A stretch of 42,487 nt of DNA from the NCBI RefSeq assembly GCF_001949145.1, contig NW_019091404.1, positions 1,614,061 to 1,656,547 on the forward strand. The letters are read 5' to 3'. The stretch comes from Acanthaster planci (taxonomy: Eukaryota > Echinodermata > Asteroidea > Valvatida > Acanthasteridae). Made by a program: the position numbers and the translations under genes. The notes under the pieces are model-generated. The model saw only the letters and a program-made list of their open reading frames with translations, searched no databases and had not been told where the DNA came from. This document shows positions 11,601 to 23,600 of the stretch, in pieces (the stretch's first letter is position 1; each line of letters begins with the position of its first letter).

Positions 11601-14600
11601 TTTCATTTAATTTCAAGTGGTGTCTCGTGGTATAAATGCTTCAGTAAACGGCTGCTGTCTGTGACTTTTGAAGGTGGACAACTCCGTAACTGTTTTCAGC
11701 GGCAAAAAAAGACCCAAAACAACTTCACGCTCAAAATAAGGTGAAGCATCCCAAAAAACAACATTTTCCCCAACATTTTTACATCACTGAAGGTCCTCAG
11801 CAGAACTTGCGTGAATAATCATGAAACAAAAAACACACTCCTGTATAATGCAGACATGAAACAGTCAAAGATTTGGTGTGTCTGTCTGACCTGTGTAACA
11901 AGGAAGTGAACAGGCACTTGTTTTCTGACACTGTACAAAATTCACAGAATTTGGAAAATGGGTAAATATCAGAAAGCATCGAACTTGGCGATCGTTCAAA
12001 CAATTCATTGTAACACTCATCTGTGATATCGTTTTGCTTGCTGAAATCAAACGTTCACTGTCAGTTCTAATGCTTTGGTTGAGTCCTTTCCCATAATTCC
12101 CAGTACATGTACATATGTAGAAGATGGTACTTACTCGACAAGCCCACCTACCTATTATAAGAAGCCTTGGTACCAGGACAATACCTTTCATTTATAGGCT
12201 TTCCTGTCTTGTCTTGTCCCCGTAATACGTTTACATGCCGGACCCAGAAAAAATCCTCATCTGCAACTCTGATTTTTTGTATCCATCTCTTTTGATAAAA
12301 ACCCAGGTGTGTTATTGAAACAGCGAACAGTAATTTACCTTTAAGTGCTAGCTGTAAAGCTGGATACTGCACAGTGCCAAATGAATCACACAGACTGGAA
12401 ATGGACTACTGTTTGCCTCACATTCATATTGCTTGAGTTTTTGCCAGCTGTTTTTCCTTCATTGATTTTATTGTCTGATCATGCAATATTAACAGATATG
12501 TAATCTTGCTTGTAATGAAGAGCAGATTTTAAAAGAAAGTTCTTATTCACATAGGGCACATGAGGCCAAGGGCTCACATTTGAGCAAATTTTTTTATTGA
12601 GGATTGTGTTAATGCAGTTCGTGGTGAAGAAAAAAGAGACAAAATTAAAGGGTTGTGAACTGGAAAAGGTTGGGGTCCGTTTTTTTCCCGTCCCGGTTAC
12701 GTCTGGCATTTGATTGTTAATGTTTAGAACTCACTGTTTCATTTCCAAGACTGAATAACCAGCATAAACTACCTGCTAAACAAATAAAAATAAGTAAAAA
12801 TCAATTTCAGTGATACATCCCTTGTCAAACTTGTCAAATGGTATACATGTCAGAGGTAACAGGGACAGAAAATGTCACACTCTGGACCCCAAATTTACAT
12901 AATGACCAACAGTTGTCTTGTGAGCTTTTATCAACACAGTTGGAAAAGGTTATATGCAAGCAATATATCCACTCCGAGCGGGGACACAAGAGGGCGTGTT
13001 TTGACATGAAATTGACAGTCCTTTGGCATGAACTCACAGCATAGGCGCACAAGTTTATGTGCATTCGACACGGAGTACGCTGAGCACGCACTATGAATTT
13101 ATTCTGGAATGTATGTTCTTCGCATGCACGCCGAATGTGTGCAAGAACCCAGTTGGAAAACTTTGTACCAGCCTGTCTTTCTTTTGCCGGTGAGGGCGCA
13201 CTGCAGTTCAGGGCGGATTGAACTATTTTGTTTTAACAACTCAGTAGTCTGTAAATTTGTAAAATCTGAGTCTTTAAAATTAGGGACTTAATAATCAGGT
13301 AAAACCAAAGACAAGCATGATGCCGAGATTTAAGAAATGAGAAATAAGAACTTAGGAGGGCTCCAACATTGAGATTATGTTGAGTACAACTTGACTAACA
13401 CAGAAGAAAAAATGTGATGCTTGAGCACATTTACTCCAATAAGTTCCTCTACAATCATTTACAGGTGGTCTCGGAAACACTTCCATTTTGTCTCAAAGTG
13501 TACAGTAATCATGCCAGACAAAAATTACCCAGCGGATCCTGTGACGCCTGTGTGACCCAATCTTCTGATTTTTGTCCTGTTTTTGCAGTCGGCTGACAAC
13601 GGATGCCATTGGGACGCCCATGGGGGCCCGGCATATATTCCATGTGGGGCCAGACGGCACAGTGCAGGGAGACGCAACATTCGGCGGAGACTAGTAAGCC
13701 CCTTCAGCCCCTTTGTCAGTTTGTAGTAGACAGCATCTGCTTGCACAGCTAGCTTGATATTATTATTATTCATGACATGCATGGTTCTTCATATTCATTA
13801 GTCATAAATAGGCAGACAACGGCAGGGCCTCAAACTTTGAACCAGCACCTTTAACAGAGTTCAAAACTCTGACCTCAGTGATCGTAGAAAGTGAAAGCTT
13901 TCAGTTGACAAGGCACATGTGTAAAGAAATCTTGGCCAACCGGACAGTACTTGGAAGTGCTCACTGCACACAAAGAATAGGCGCTGAAACTGAAATACAT
14001 TGCACAGTATCAGTTAATTAAGGCAGGTGTATTTATTGCATTGAAAATGCAGTATGTACTTCAGTTTTCACTTTTGCATGCAGCAGCAAATCCATTCTCT
14101 GGAGATTCTCTCCCATGAAGTAAATTACTGCCAGCCCCAAGTGTACATTTCTGTAGTTGTGTTATGACAAATTTACTGGTAGTTGGTCTTTGCTGAAGGA
14201 GACATCAAAGATGTGTTCATGCAGGTGAAATCAACTACTGCTTTTGTTTTTCATTTTGCAGTCGGACTCTACCTTCGGAGAGTAAGATCCGCCAGCCCTG
14301 GAGTAGTTCATCGTCTGTCTCATCGGCATCTTCAGCCTCCACCACCCGTTCCCCACCTCGTTCCCCCTACCGCACTAACCCCCCGGATCAGAAGGTCCCC
14401 GTCGGAGCCAGCTCCTCGGCCACCTTGCCCCCGAGCCACTCGGTGCAGTCCCTGCCACCCCGGTCCTCCCTCCTCAAGGCCAACGGTGAGCTGACCAGCA
14501 GCACGCCCGAACTGGCCAGTGCGGGGGCTCCGCTGCATGCCGACCAGGACGAGCTGGACTCTGATCTCAGCGAGCTGCCGGCCGTCTTACCCAAGGAGAG

Positions 14601-17600
14601 GGAGGTGTTGGCCTCCGCAGCTGCCAATTCCAGGATCGCTGAGGAGCCCAAGATCTCCCCTCTGACGGAGACCACAATGGAAGCTGGGGCCACAATAGAA
14701 GCTGGGGCCACCGCTTCCTTCAGTGCCGAAATGGAGAGACCGCCGTCCCCAGACTCCTTTTCTGTGAGTTGCATGCACATGACGTCCATCTTGAAATTGC
14801 TTTGGCCATTTGTTTTTGTCAAGTGACACAGTTACCTTTACAATAACCGTAACATTAAATCAGAATTACCTTTTGTTGTTACTTACAAAGAAAATGTACA
14901 TTTATTCAAAATATGAAAGAGAACTTTTTTTACTTTTCTATTCTGCGAAATAGTTTTGCAAAATGCCCATCAATTCAGTTTTGTTTTTATAATGTTCTGC
15001 AGAAATGTTAACATATTTGTAGATACTGTTTGTTTCAGGTCAAATATATTGTACCAATTGTTTTTATTTCTGAGAAAATGAAAGCAAAATAATACGGCAT
15101 CACCACACACCAATCAAAAAAAGTGAAAGCCATCACATGTAAACGTTAAAACAGATTTATCACGTTGTTTCTCTTTCCCCCCTCGATAGCAGGTCAGAGT
15201 TCCTCGTTGCACGGTTTTGTTTTTCCAAACCTCACTAACCACAACCATATTTGGTGCTTCCTCTGGCCCCTCTGCAAACTTATTTTTGTTTCGTTCTGTA
15301 TTTTGTTTCTTTCTCTTTCTCTCTCTCCCTGTCGCTCATCATTTGCTGTGCTGCCTTGGTCGGATCCAGCTCTCCTTGGTAAGTATGCTTGCGAGCAATG
15401 CATTTTTGTTCAGTACTTCCAAAACCTTTTTTTCTGAGCTGACAAATTTGATTTCCTAGCCCCCTCCCAAAACAACTAAACTCAAAATCGGTCGGTAACC
15501 TGGTGTAACTGTAAAACTGTAATTTTTGCCAATTTCACTGTGAACGTGAAACTTGCACGGCCTTTGTGAAATTATTTTCCCATGGTGTACGGTTACACTT
15601 CATTTAGCTACGCATAGTTCTTACATTCAATCCTGGAGATCGGGTTGAGTATTTGGTTACAGTAATTCATTCCATTTCAAGTCATTTTTTTTCGTTTGAA
15701 AAGACGTGCTATCAAAAACCTGAAGACGTTGCTTAGTCACTCTGGGGAAGCTTTTGAGTGACTGTGTCGCATGGAAAACAAAAACAATTCGTAATAACAT
15801 CCATGAAGATGAAAGGAAAGTTATTTTCAAAATGAGACATACAGCAGATCCAACAGGAAATTCTTTGGATGTAAAATATTTTATAGCTCTCTTTCAGTGC
15901 AGCTACGTGTATGTTGACGTTACTTTACACCATTTAGTAATGATAAAAAATCTGCTTGAAAGTTGATATTATTGGTCGGTTCACTTTGTGATTCCCAAAG
16001 GCTACAATTTTAATCTGTAAAATTAAAGTCAGGAAAGGAAAAAGAAATGAAGTCCTCCATGCTATTGTTTAGGTTATGCAGAGGACTCTTAAAAAATTGA
16101 AGCCCTCTTTGTCAATGAATGAATTCTTAGGAAGTTGAAGTGATGTTTGGTGTGGGGCGACTCTTATATAGAGCTGCCTTGTCAGTGGCTGGTTTCAGAT
16201 AACGAAACTCTTTGCTGTGTATTGTTGGCAGTGTTAATTCATCCAACAAACAGGGGTGTGTTTTGGCGACTTGAACCATGAACATGTTTCAGCTTTGGTC
16301 ATTGGTTAAGCATTCTCTCGATTAGCTTATGCCTCCGTGACATCATTGTTCCGACTGAACGAGAACCGAAGGTTGGAGTTGGTTTGGTGCCAGGTCAAAA
16401 CGGTGGAAAATAAACAGATAGTGTTTGTCGCCCCTCAAATAAGTGAATTTGGCTTTTAAAAAGTGTTGTTACAAGCAGAGAATCAAAGAGATGCCGGTAC
16501 TTTCTTCTGGAAAAGAGAGAGCACCACTAGTGAGAAATATGCTGAATACCGAGTGAAAAAGATTTTCATCAACAGTGTCATCTGCTCCCTTGTGCTAGCC
16601 TCTGTAATTATTTTTATTATTATTATTACACCATACATGTACTTACAAAGCACCCTAATCCAAAAAGGCTCTAAGGCGTTTACAAGACAATAAAACTAAC
16701 ACCGATATTAATATGTTAAGAATAAAATTACAATTAAAATAATACATAAATAATACAAAGATACATGCGAAACTGTGGTGCCAAAAACAACACTTCCCGT
16801 GCCACCAGAAGACCGCACCCAAAATGTGTCGCCCCAACACCACCGGCGTCGCTCCCCGCATCCACAGGTGCTAAAAGCAATTTCAGTGGTGCCGGAGCAA
16901 CACCTATCAACGGCAAGGGTGTTAACGTGGTCGTCGGATAACACCCACGTTTCTGCAGAAACGCTAACCATAAAAAATTTATTAAACTATTTCATAAAAA
17001 GATGTATTTTAAGATATTTTTTGAATAAACCCACTGAGCCGCTGTAAGATGATGTAACCATTTCTTCCCCCTCCCAACATGTTCTTGGTTATTGCTTTGA
17101 CGTCACAAACAAGTTTCTGGTTAGGGGTTGCCAAAACACGCCCCAGCAGACCAAGATGAAAGTGAACTGGTATACATTCATACAGTTCATACCTGACTCC
17201 TGCAGAATAGGAAGGCATTGTGCACCAGTAAATTTACTCCCCTGAACTCCCTTAGAAAAACATGAAAAACATGCCCTGTTTCCTTTTCAAATTGCAGATT
17301 ATTATGGTTATTACTAAATGTCGGGTATTTTTCAGAATTTGGAGATGGGATCACTGCTGGATGAGTTCATGTGTGAATGGGACGATCGGAGACACACAGT
17401 GGAAATCCAAGATGGCAAAATGATGCAAAGAGTGCCGAAGGAGGATAAAAACAAGAACTGGGAAGTGGGTGGCACCAACAGCGACAGTGGCTCCTTGTCA
17501 TCCTCGTCCACAACAGGTAATACCCCTCGCCCTGGGTCTCTCCATTTATCCAGCTCTTCCGGATCCGAGGGCGGGAAAATGTCCCGAGGGGGTGTTGTGT

Positions 17601-20600
17601 CTGTCCTGAGGTCCTCGTCTAAGAAGAAAGCTGCAGCAGGTGGTGCTGTGGGCACCGATGGGTCAGGGGAAGAGAGTATGACTCCGTTGCACAACATGAT
17701 CATAAAGGATTCGCCATCCAATCCAGCCAAGACGTACAGACGGGTACCAGCATCAACTGGTACCTCACCAGCTGCTGTGGCCACAGGTGAAGGCGCAACA
17801 GGTGGGGATAGGGACTCACCAGACGATAGCTGCGGGAGAAGCGAAGGGTCAGAAGTCAGGCTGAGGGTTAACCTGAATAGGGCCAACAGTGTGCAGGATA
17901 AAAAGGATGAGATGAACTTTGTGAGGTTGTCTACATCGCCGCCTTCCAAGGCAGAGAATGATTACATAGACATCAGCAGTTTGGCCAAGTCTAGTCCCAA
18001 TTCGCCGGCTTTGGATGGGGTGTCGTCGCGGCAGCCATTTGTGTCATCAATGTCAACCTCATCTTCGTCGTCCTCAGAGAGGACATGTAGTCCGCCGTCC
18101 TTGAGTTTGAGTCAGAAGGTATCATCTGGGGACTTCTCAAGCCCAAATGAGTATGAGGAACTGTCTGATGCTACATCGGCGGATCCTGAGGATGTTCTCC
18201 ATCCCATGCCGACAAAACCCAACTTTGTCAGTCAATATCCTCCTGCCAAAGAGGTTGGCCGGAGCAAGAGCATGCGGGTCACCAGCTCCGGTCCAGCTGT
18301 GGAAGACCTTGCCAAGAGGAGGGGTCAGTTTGGTCGGAGTCGCAGTCTTAAAGAAACAACTGCCACAGCCAGAGCCGAAGAAGTCTATGCAAAGTTGATT
18401 GGAGGGAGGATCAGTGGATCCCCCACACTGCCACCCAGAGCGAGCCCAGCAGTTTCTTCGCCTCCTAGGGCAGTAGGCTCCCCAGGAAAATCCACAAATC
18501 CATTTTTGGATGCAAGTAGCAGTCCGACAGCTAGTCCCTCTAGAAGGCATGTTGGTGTCTTGGAAAGGATGAGTTCTGTGGATAGTTCAGATGGAAGCAA
18601 CAAGGACGGTTGGCAAAACAGCACCTCTGACAGAGATTCCAGAGAGCTACAGTTTGGTCCAGGGGATCCGTTGGATGAAGGTGTGGAGGTCACAGGTGAC
18701 AAAATGGAGGTTAATATTGGTGTGAAAGCCTTACGTAGCAGGTTTGATGCCCCGTCACCACCCCCCAGGCAAGCACCCCAAAGCCCCAGCCCTAAAAAGC
18801 CTCCACCTCCTAAGGTTCCCCCTCGTGGTCCCCGCTCCCAGAAACCTCCCCAGCCTAGTGTGGTAAAATCCACTGCTAACATAGTGTTACACAGTCCCAC
18901 TGGGATAACCCATTCTCCAAAAGGGTTGAACAATAACTATTCCCCAGAGGGGGACAGTAAAGTCTTTGGTAGTCCCGACAGTCAGTCTTCCATCGATGTG
19001 AAACTGAGTCCAAAAACTCTGCAGAGCTTAGAGAAAAATATGCCAAGGCGAGTGCGACGGTCCGTTGGTGAAGCTCGTATCAAGCGTCGGGGCTCAAGCG
19101 ATGTTAGCGATTCGGACAATGAACCCAGCTTGGTCAAGCACCACTCGGCTGACATCTCATTGCGAACCGTTGAAGGGGACAGTTCCTCTGAAGAGACGGC
19201 CGGCAAGTTTGTTGGGGGTGAGAGTGGTGTTGGCTTCGGTGTATCCTTGGCCCGCCCACTTCCAGATCTACCTGAAGACCAGGTGAGAGCTCAGACCAAG
19301 GTCGAAGGGCATGGTTAATACACTGTCGTTGGCTAGAGGTTTATTGCATTCAATCAGCATTCTCAGCGTCATTGATACTTGGGGAATTGACATACCCAAA
19401 GGAACCATTGGAAATAAAGATACATCTAAGTCAGCGTCTTGAGTCCAGATCTTGTTGGCTAACTGTTCTTTGGAGGAATTTTTGTTATCCCTGTGTTTTT
19501 AAATGAAGTATCAGTGATGGTAGATGGTTGTAAGGAATGCGATAAATCTTTATCAAGTGGAAATAGGCCCTCTAGAAATAGGCCCTAGGGTCCATGTCGA
19601 TCTCAGACGAAACTGGTATACGTGTAGATAGTTCATTGATGGTGTTTTCCTGAAATGACTGTAATGCTGAAACGTTACTTGAGATTTTTTTTAAATGAAA
19701 ATTAACCCAAAAAACCTATTTAAAATAGTAGAGTTGCTATTGAACTCTGTAAATGAACTTCCTTTTCCAGTTGCCTCAAAAACACGTTTCTTTCAGATAA
19801 ATCTATGGGAAACAAATTATCAAATTAAGCAGAAATGGAAGGAAAGGTTTGTGATACGACATGGCCAACTAGAGGCGTTAATTGTAGCAGTTTGTTTTAC
19901 TTTGGGGGAGTGTGTAATTCATGTTTTTGACTTGTAAAAACAAAAAGTGAACAAATGGAAACCCATAAAAATGGGACAAGTTAATGAAAAGTTTATGGTT
20001 GTGTTCTAAAAGCTAAAAGCTTGACGTTCATGTGCATACTCCCTTCAACTCGTCTTTATGCATTTTGCTCTGTATGTAATGCGGCATCATAAATGCACAT
20101 TATAATTTTGTATTGAGTTTGGGAAAAATTATTTAGTTGGGAAGCTCTTGGGGTTATTTTATTTTGAGCAAAAAAATATGGTTTATGACTGGCAGTTTTG
20201 TGTTGCATTTCGGCACTGTATCTTGGTTCTTTCATCATGGTTTCACTCTTGTAAAATATAATTATTATTGTTGCCCACATTGTGAAGGTTTTTTTTCAAA
20301 AGGCACATTATATATTGGTACTGGTTCGATTTCTATTTTGTTGACTTGAGTGGTTTATAGATTGTTCAGTAGGTTTTAATCAGAGCACCATCAGCATTTC
20401 AAGTCAGTGTATTTTTGGGGGGCATGTGAGTCAAAGCATGTTACTTAGGCGGTCCCAATTTGTATCGCAGATCGCTGGCTTGTACGGCTTTTGGAGAAAT
20501 CTTTTGTGCCTTCTTAGCAGCATTGTAAAATTACACTCACATTAATGGATATGGGTAATTCCATAAATCAGGGGTCCAAAAGTGTGACATTTTTGTGTCC

Positions 20601-23600
20601 TTGTTACATTTGTACATCTGACCTTTGTTATTTGACAAGGAAATATCACTGGAATCGATTTCAAATTATTACTGTTTGTTTGGCAGGTAATTTGCATTAA
20701 TTCATCACTCTTGGAAATTAAAAAATGTGTTGTGAACTTAAAAAATATGTCAGATGTGACAGGGACATGAAAGAAAAAACTGGACTCCTAACTTCTGGAA
20801 TTACCCATATACCCCCAGGGATTGAGGGTGTAGCCATTACAGCCTGTGCATGCTGAATAGATTTTGTGTAGAAAACATGCAAGTACATGTACAAATAGCT
20901 TATAACTCCTAGATAACGCTCAGAAACATGTGTACCTCAGATATCCATAAGTGACTATTCACTCTTTGTATGCCGCTGCCATAGGCATGCAGAGCCCTGG
21001 AATTGCAGCTTGTTCATCAGAATCGCTTTGCCCACTTGCATGGATGCGCAGCAGGTGCAAACTTGCACAACATACACGAGAATCACTGAACCGGCTATGT
21101 TTATTGTGTAAAGCTACCAGATTGAGGCTCTGCGTGCCTACGGCGGCAGCATGCAAAGAGGGAGTACGGTAGTTTGAGTTTGATTAATTTATTGGTGTTT
21201 GCAAGTTTGCATTTAATTCTCTGCATTTGATTCGATGCATCTCTGACTTTATCTCCCCATTTCTCCTCTTTCGTCCCCCTATCTCGTCGCATTCCTTTTG
21301 AACTGATAATGCCTGCGTCTGGATGGCCCCTGAATCTGCACATTCAATTTTCTACTCCCTCTCTTCCAATTGGCTGTTTGGCATCTGACCCATGCCAATC
21401 CATGTGGGCCATTCTGTGTGGAACGGTTTGTCATTCATTATATATTCTTCCTCATTTTGTGGTGGCCCCTCAACATGTGTACAAACCCATCCCTCTCAAC
21501 CCTCATTGGCTGTTTGACCTTATTAATGTGGGGCAACTCACTTGAATGACTCGTTGACCATGTTCACTGCCAACCTCCTTTCCTTTCTTCATTATATATT
21601 TTTAATAACACTGTTGACTGTGACACCATCTACATGATTTGGTTTTATGAATATCTGTCACATTTTGAATGTCAACTTGAATGTGTAAATTGTTTCCCTG
21701 AAACTTTAATAAATTTCTAATTCTGTGATACTGTTTTAATTTTGTTAATAGAATGATGAGATAATACATCTATGATTTCAACCCTTACTTTGTACCCTCA
21801 TTGTCAATTATCACGTGTACGTTTCTTAATTGTTTTGTACTAATCTGTTAAAGTAAGCAGAGAAAACTGGTAGTGTTTAACATTTGAACCAGTTCAGAAG
21901 TCAGAGTTAATATCCGTGGTTTGTTCTCAGTTGCAGTTTTCTCTGTGTGCTGTTTATGAGTAAATGTTTCCACAGGCAGCCATCTTAGTTTAGCACCCTA
22001 AGTGCTGTGTAAAAATGTTATTTGGTTTGCCTTGTTGATTGGGTGACCAATCTGTTAACCTTGTCATGGTAATGTATCTTAAATGTACTTTTGCCTATGG
22101 CTATGGATTCTTACTGTTGCACGTCAGTGTCCATTGTACCTACGGAGTACATGTATTTGTAATCTAAAGCAGTAGCCAACAGGGAGCTGATTCAGATACA
22201 TTCATGGACCCTAAGATGGCTGCTGATGCAATACATACATACATACATACATGTATACTTGGACAAAATGTATCCTCAGTTTCTAGATTGTTCAAAAATG
22301 ATGTCTGTGTAGTGTTTGGTTTATTACTCTCACAATTTATTTGTTACTGTTTATTAACTTTCCAGTAGTATTAATTCCTTCCATTTCTTGTGCGCGGACT
22401 TTAAACAAGTTCTATTTATTGAAACAGTTTGGTTTGAAGTCTTCTGTTGCATGTTTGAAAGAGTTGTAAACGGAAATGCTGCTGGAAAAGCATTTGCAAA
22501 TTTATGCTGATTTATGCCTCATGATTGCATGATTGTTTTCATCCTGTTCAATTTTCTTTTCTGTATTTCCTGAAATCACATTCCTTTAATTTCAACCTTC
22601 TGTTGTTTTACGTTTCTGTGTATTCCTTTTACGTACTTATTTTATGATCTGATCTGTTATTTAAACTTTCTTGCTTAAAGAGAACACTTTTAATGTTATG
22701 GAATCACTGGAAAACTCACAATGCCACTTACAGTTTTTACTTATTTCAATGAGGATAATTTTGATGTATTCACAACTCTTTTAAAGAGACGTTAGCATTC
22801 ATATATTTCTGTGTTAGTGAAATGGTGGAAATATTTTCACGTCGCTTTTTGTCGTCTCATTTCGGTAATGCATGTACATGTATGCACGATGCCCTGCTTG
22901 TTATTTGTCACGGATTTTCACATCAAAGAATGCACCTTGATTTTTTTTCTTGGGAATCTCAGTGTCGTAGAGCCTTTTCATGATTACACTGTATTACATT
23001 TTCACATGCATGTATTTTAGGCAAGCCATCAGAAGGGTTAGGCTTCTGTTGGCAGAGGCCACCGACGTAGCAGTCCCACGTTACAGACACAGTAGTGATG
23101 CACTTACCATGCATGAAGTTTGCCACACCTTGTTTATATAGCCAGGGGTAGAGGTTTGTTTTCTGTCATTGAACAGAAGTCAATAGCTTCAGCTCACTGG
23201 TCAGATTGTAAAATATAAAAGAAATACGTACAGGTATGGAAAAAAAGTTGCTTTGAAGAAATGAAGGGAAAAAAGGGAATAAAACTTCTCTTTTGACAAA
23301 GTAAGATGGAAGTATGTGAATGCTGACGCTCAGTGTCCTCTTGGTAACCTCAATCGTAGCATGACCTGGCTAATCCTGTCACATTGCGTGTCTTGTTTTT
23401 GTCTCTCCATGTCTTCTCGTCTACCAGACTAACAGAAACACAGCCAAGTTCCCCCGACCCCTACCACCACCACGAGTACCCTCCTCTTCCTCGCACCCTC
23501 AATATCGCCAGAGCATGCCAGCAAGGTCCCCTGGTTTCGCCTCGGACCAAGCGACGTCTCGAGCCAACAGTGAAGTGGAAAGAGTGGACCTTGCTGATTT

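Larger units (their letters stand above)
10243..13588 (+). other. Intron between SH3 and CRIB exons
   Basis: 3.3 kb without a supported exon. It carries one copy of the 70-bp TTAA element (10505-10573), a 13-bp perfect inverted repeat (10716-10804) and a fragment related to the inverted repeat at 20549-20810 (12847-12907). Open frames here are short and show no domain. Confidence 0.7.
19283..23427 (+). other. Large intron with two fold-back elements
   Basis: 4.1 kb, AT-rich. Contains inverted-repeat elements at 20549-20810 and 20956-21166, an ATAC microsatellite (22231-22253) and an AATAAA with T-rich downstream sequence at 21708-21713. No exon could be supported. Confidence 0.7.

Noticed and set aside
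14332-14829. Minus-strand open frames opposite the Ser/Pro-rich TNK2-like exon
   Set aside because: Mirror frames of a GC-rich coding exon; the plus strand has the correct phase and splice borders.
16775-17047. 90-codon plus-strand frame in a GC-richer patch
   Set aside because: No acceptor in a suitable phase before it and no recognisable protein; probably part of the adjacent repeat-derived sequence.
17332-17949. 205-codon minus-strand frame
   Set aside because: Antisense shadow of the 649-codon tail exon; it has no family resemblance.
21309-21545. 78-codon frame in the large intron
   Set aside because: Contains repeated CATTGGCTGTTTG-like segments and no protein signature. The nearby AATAAA at 21708 made me consider an alternative last exon, but no splice site and phase fit.
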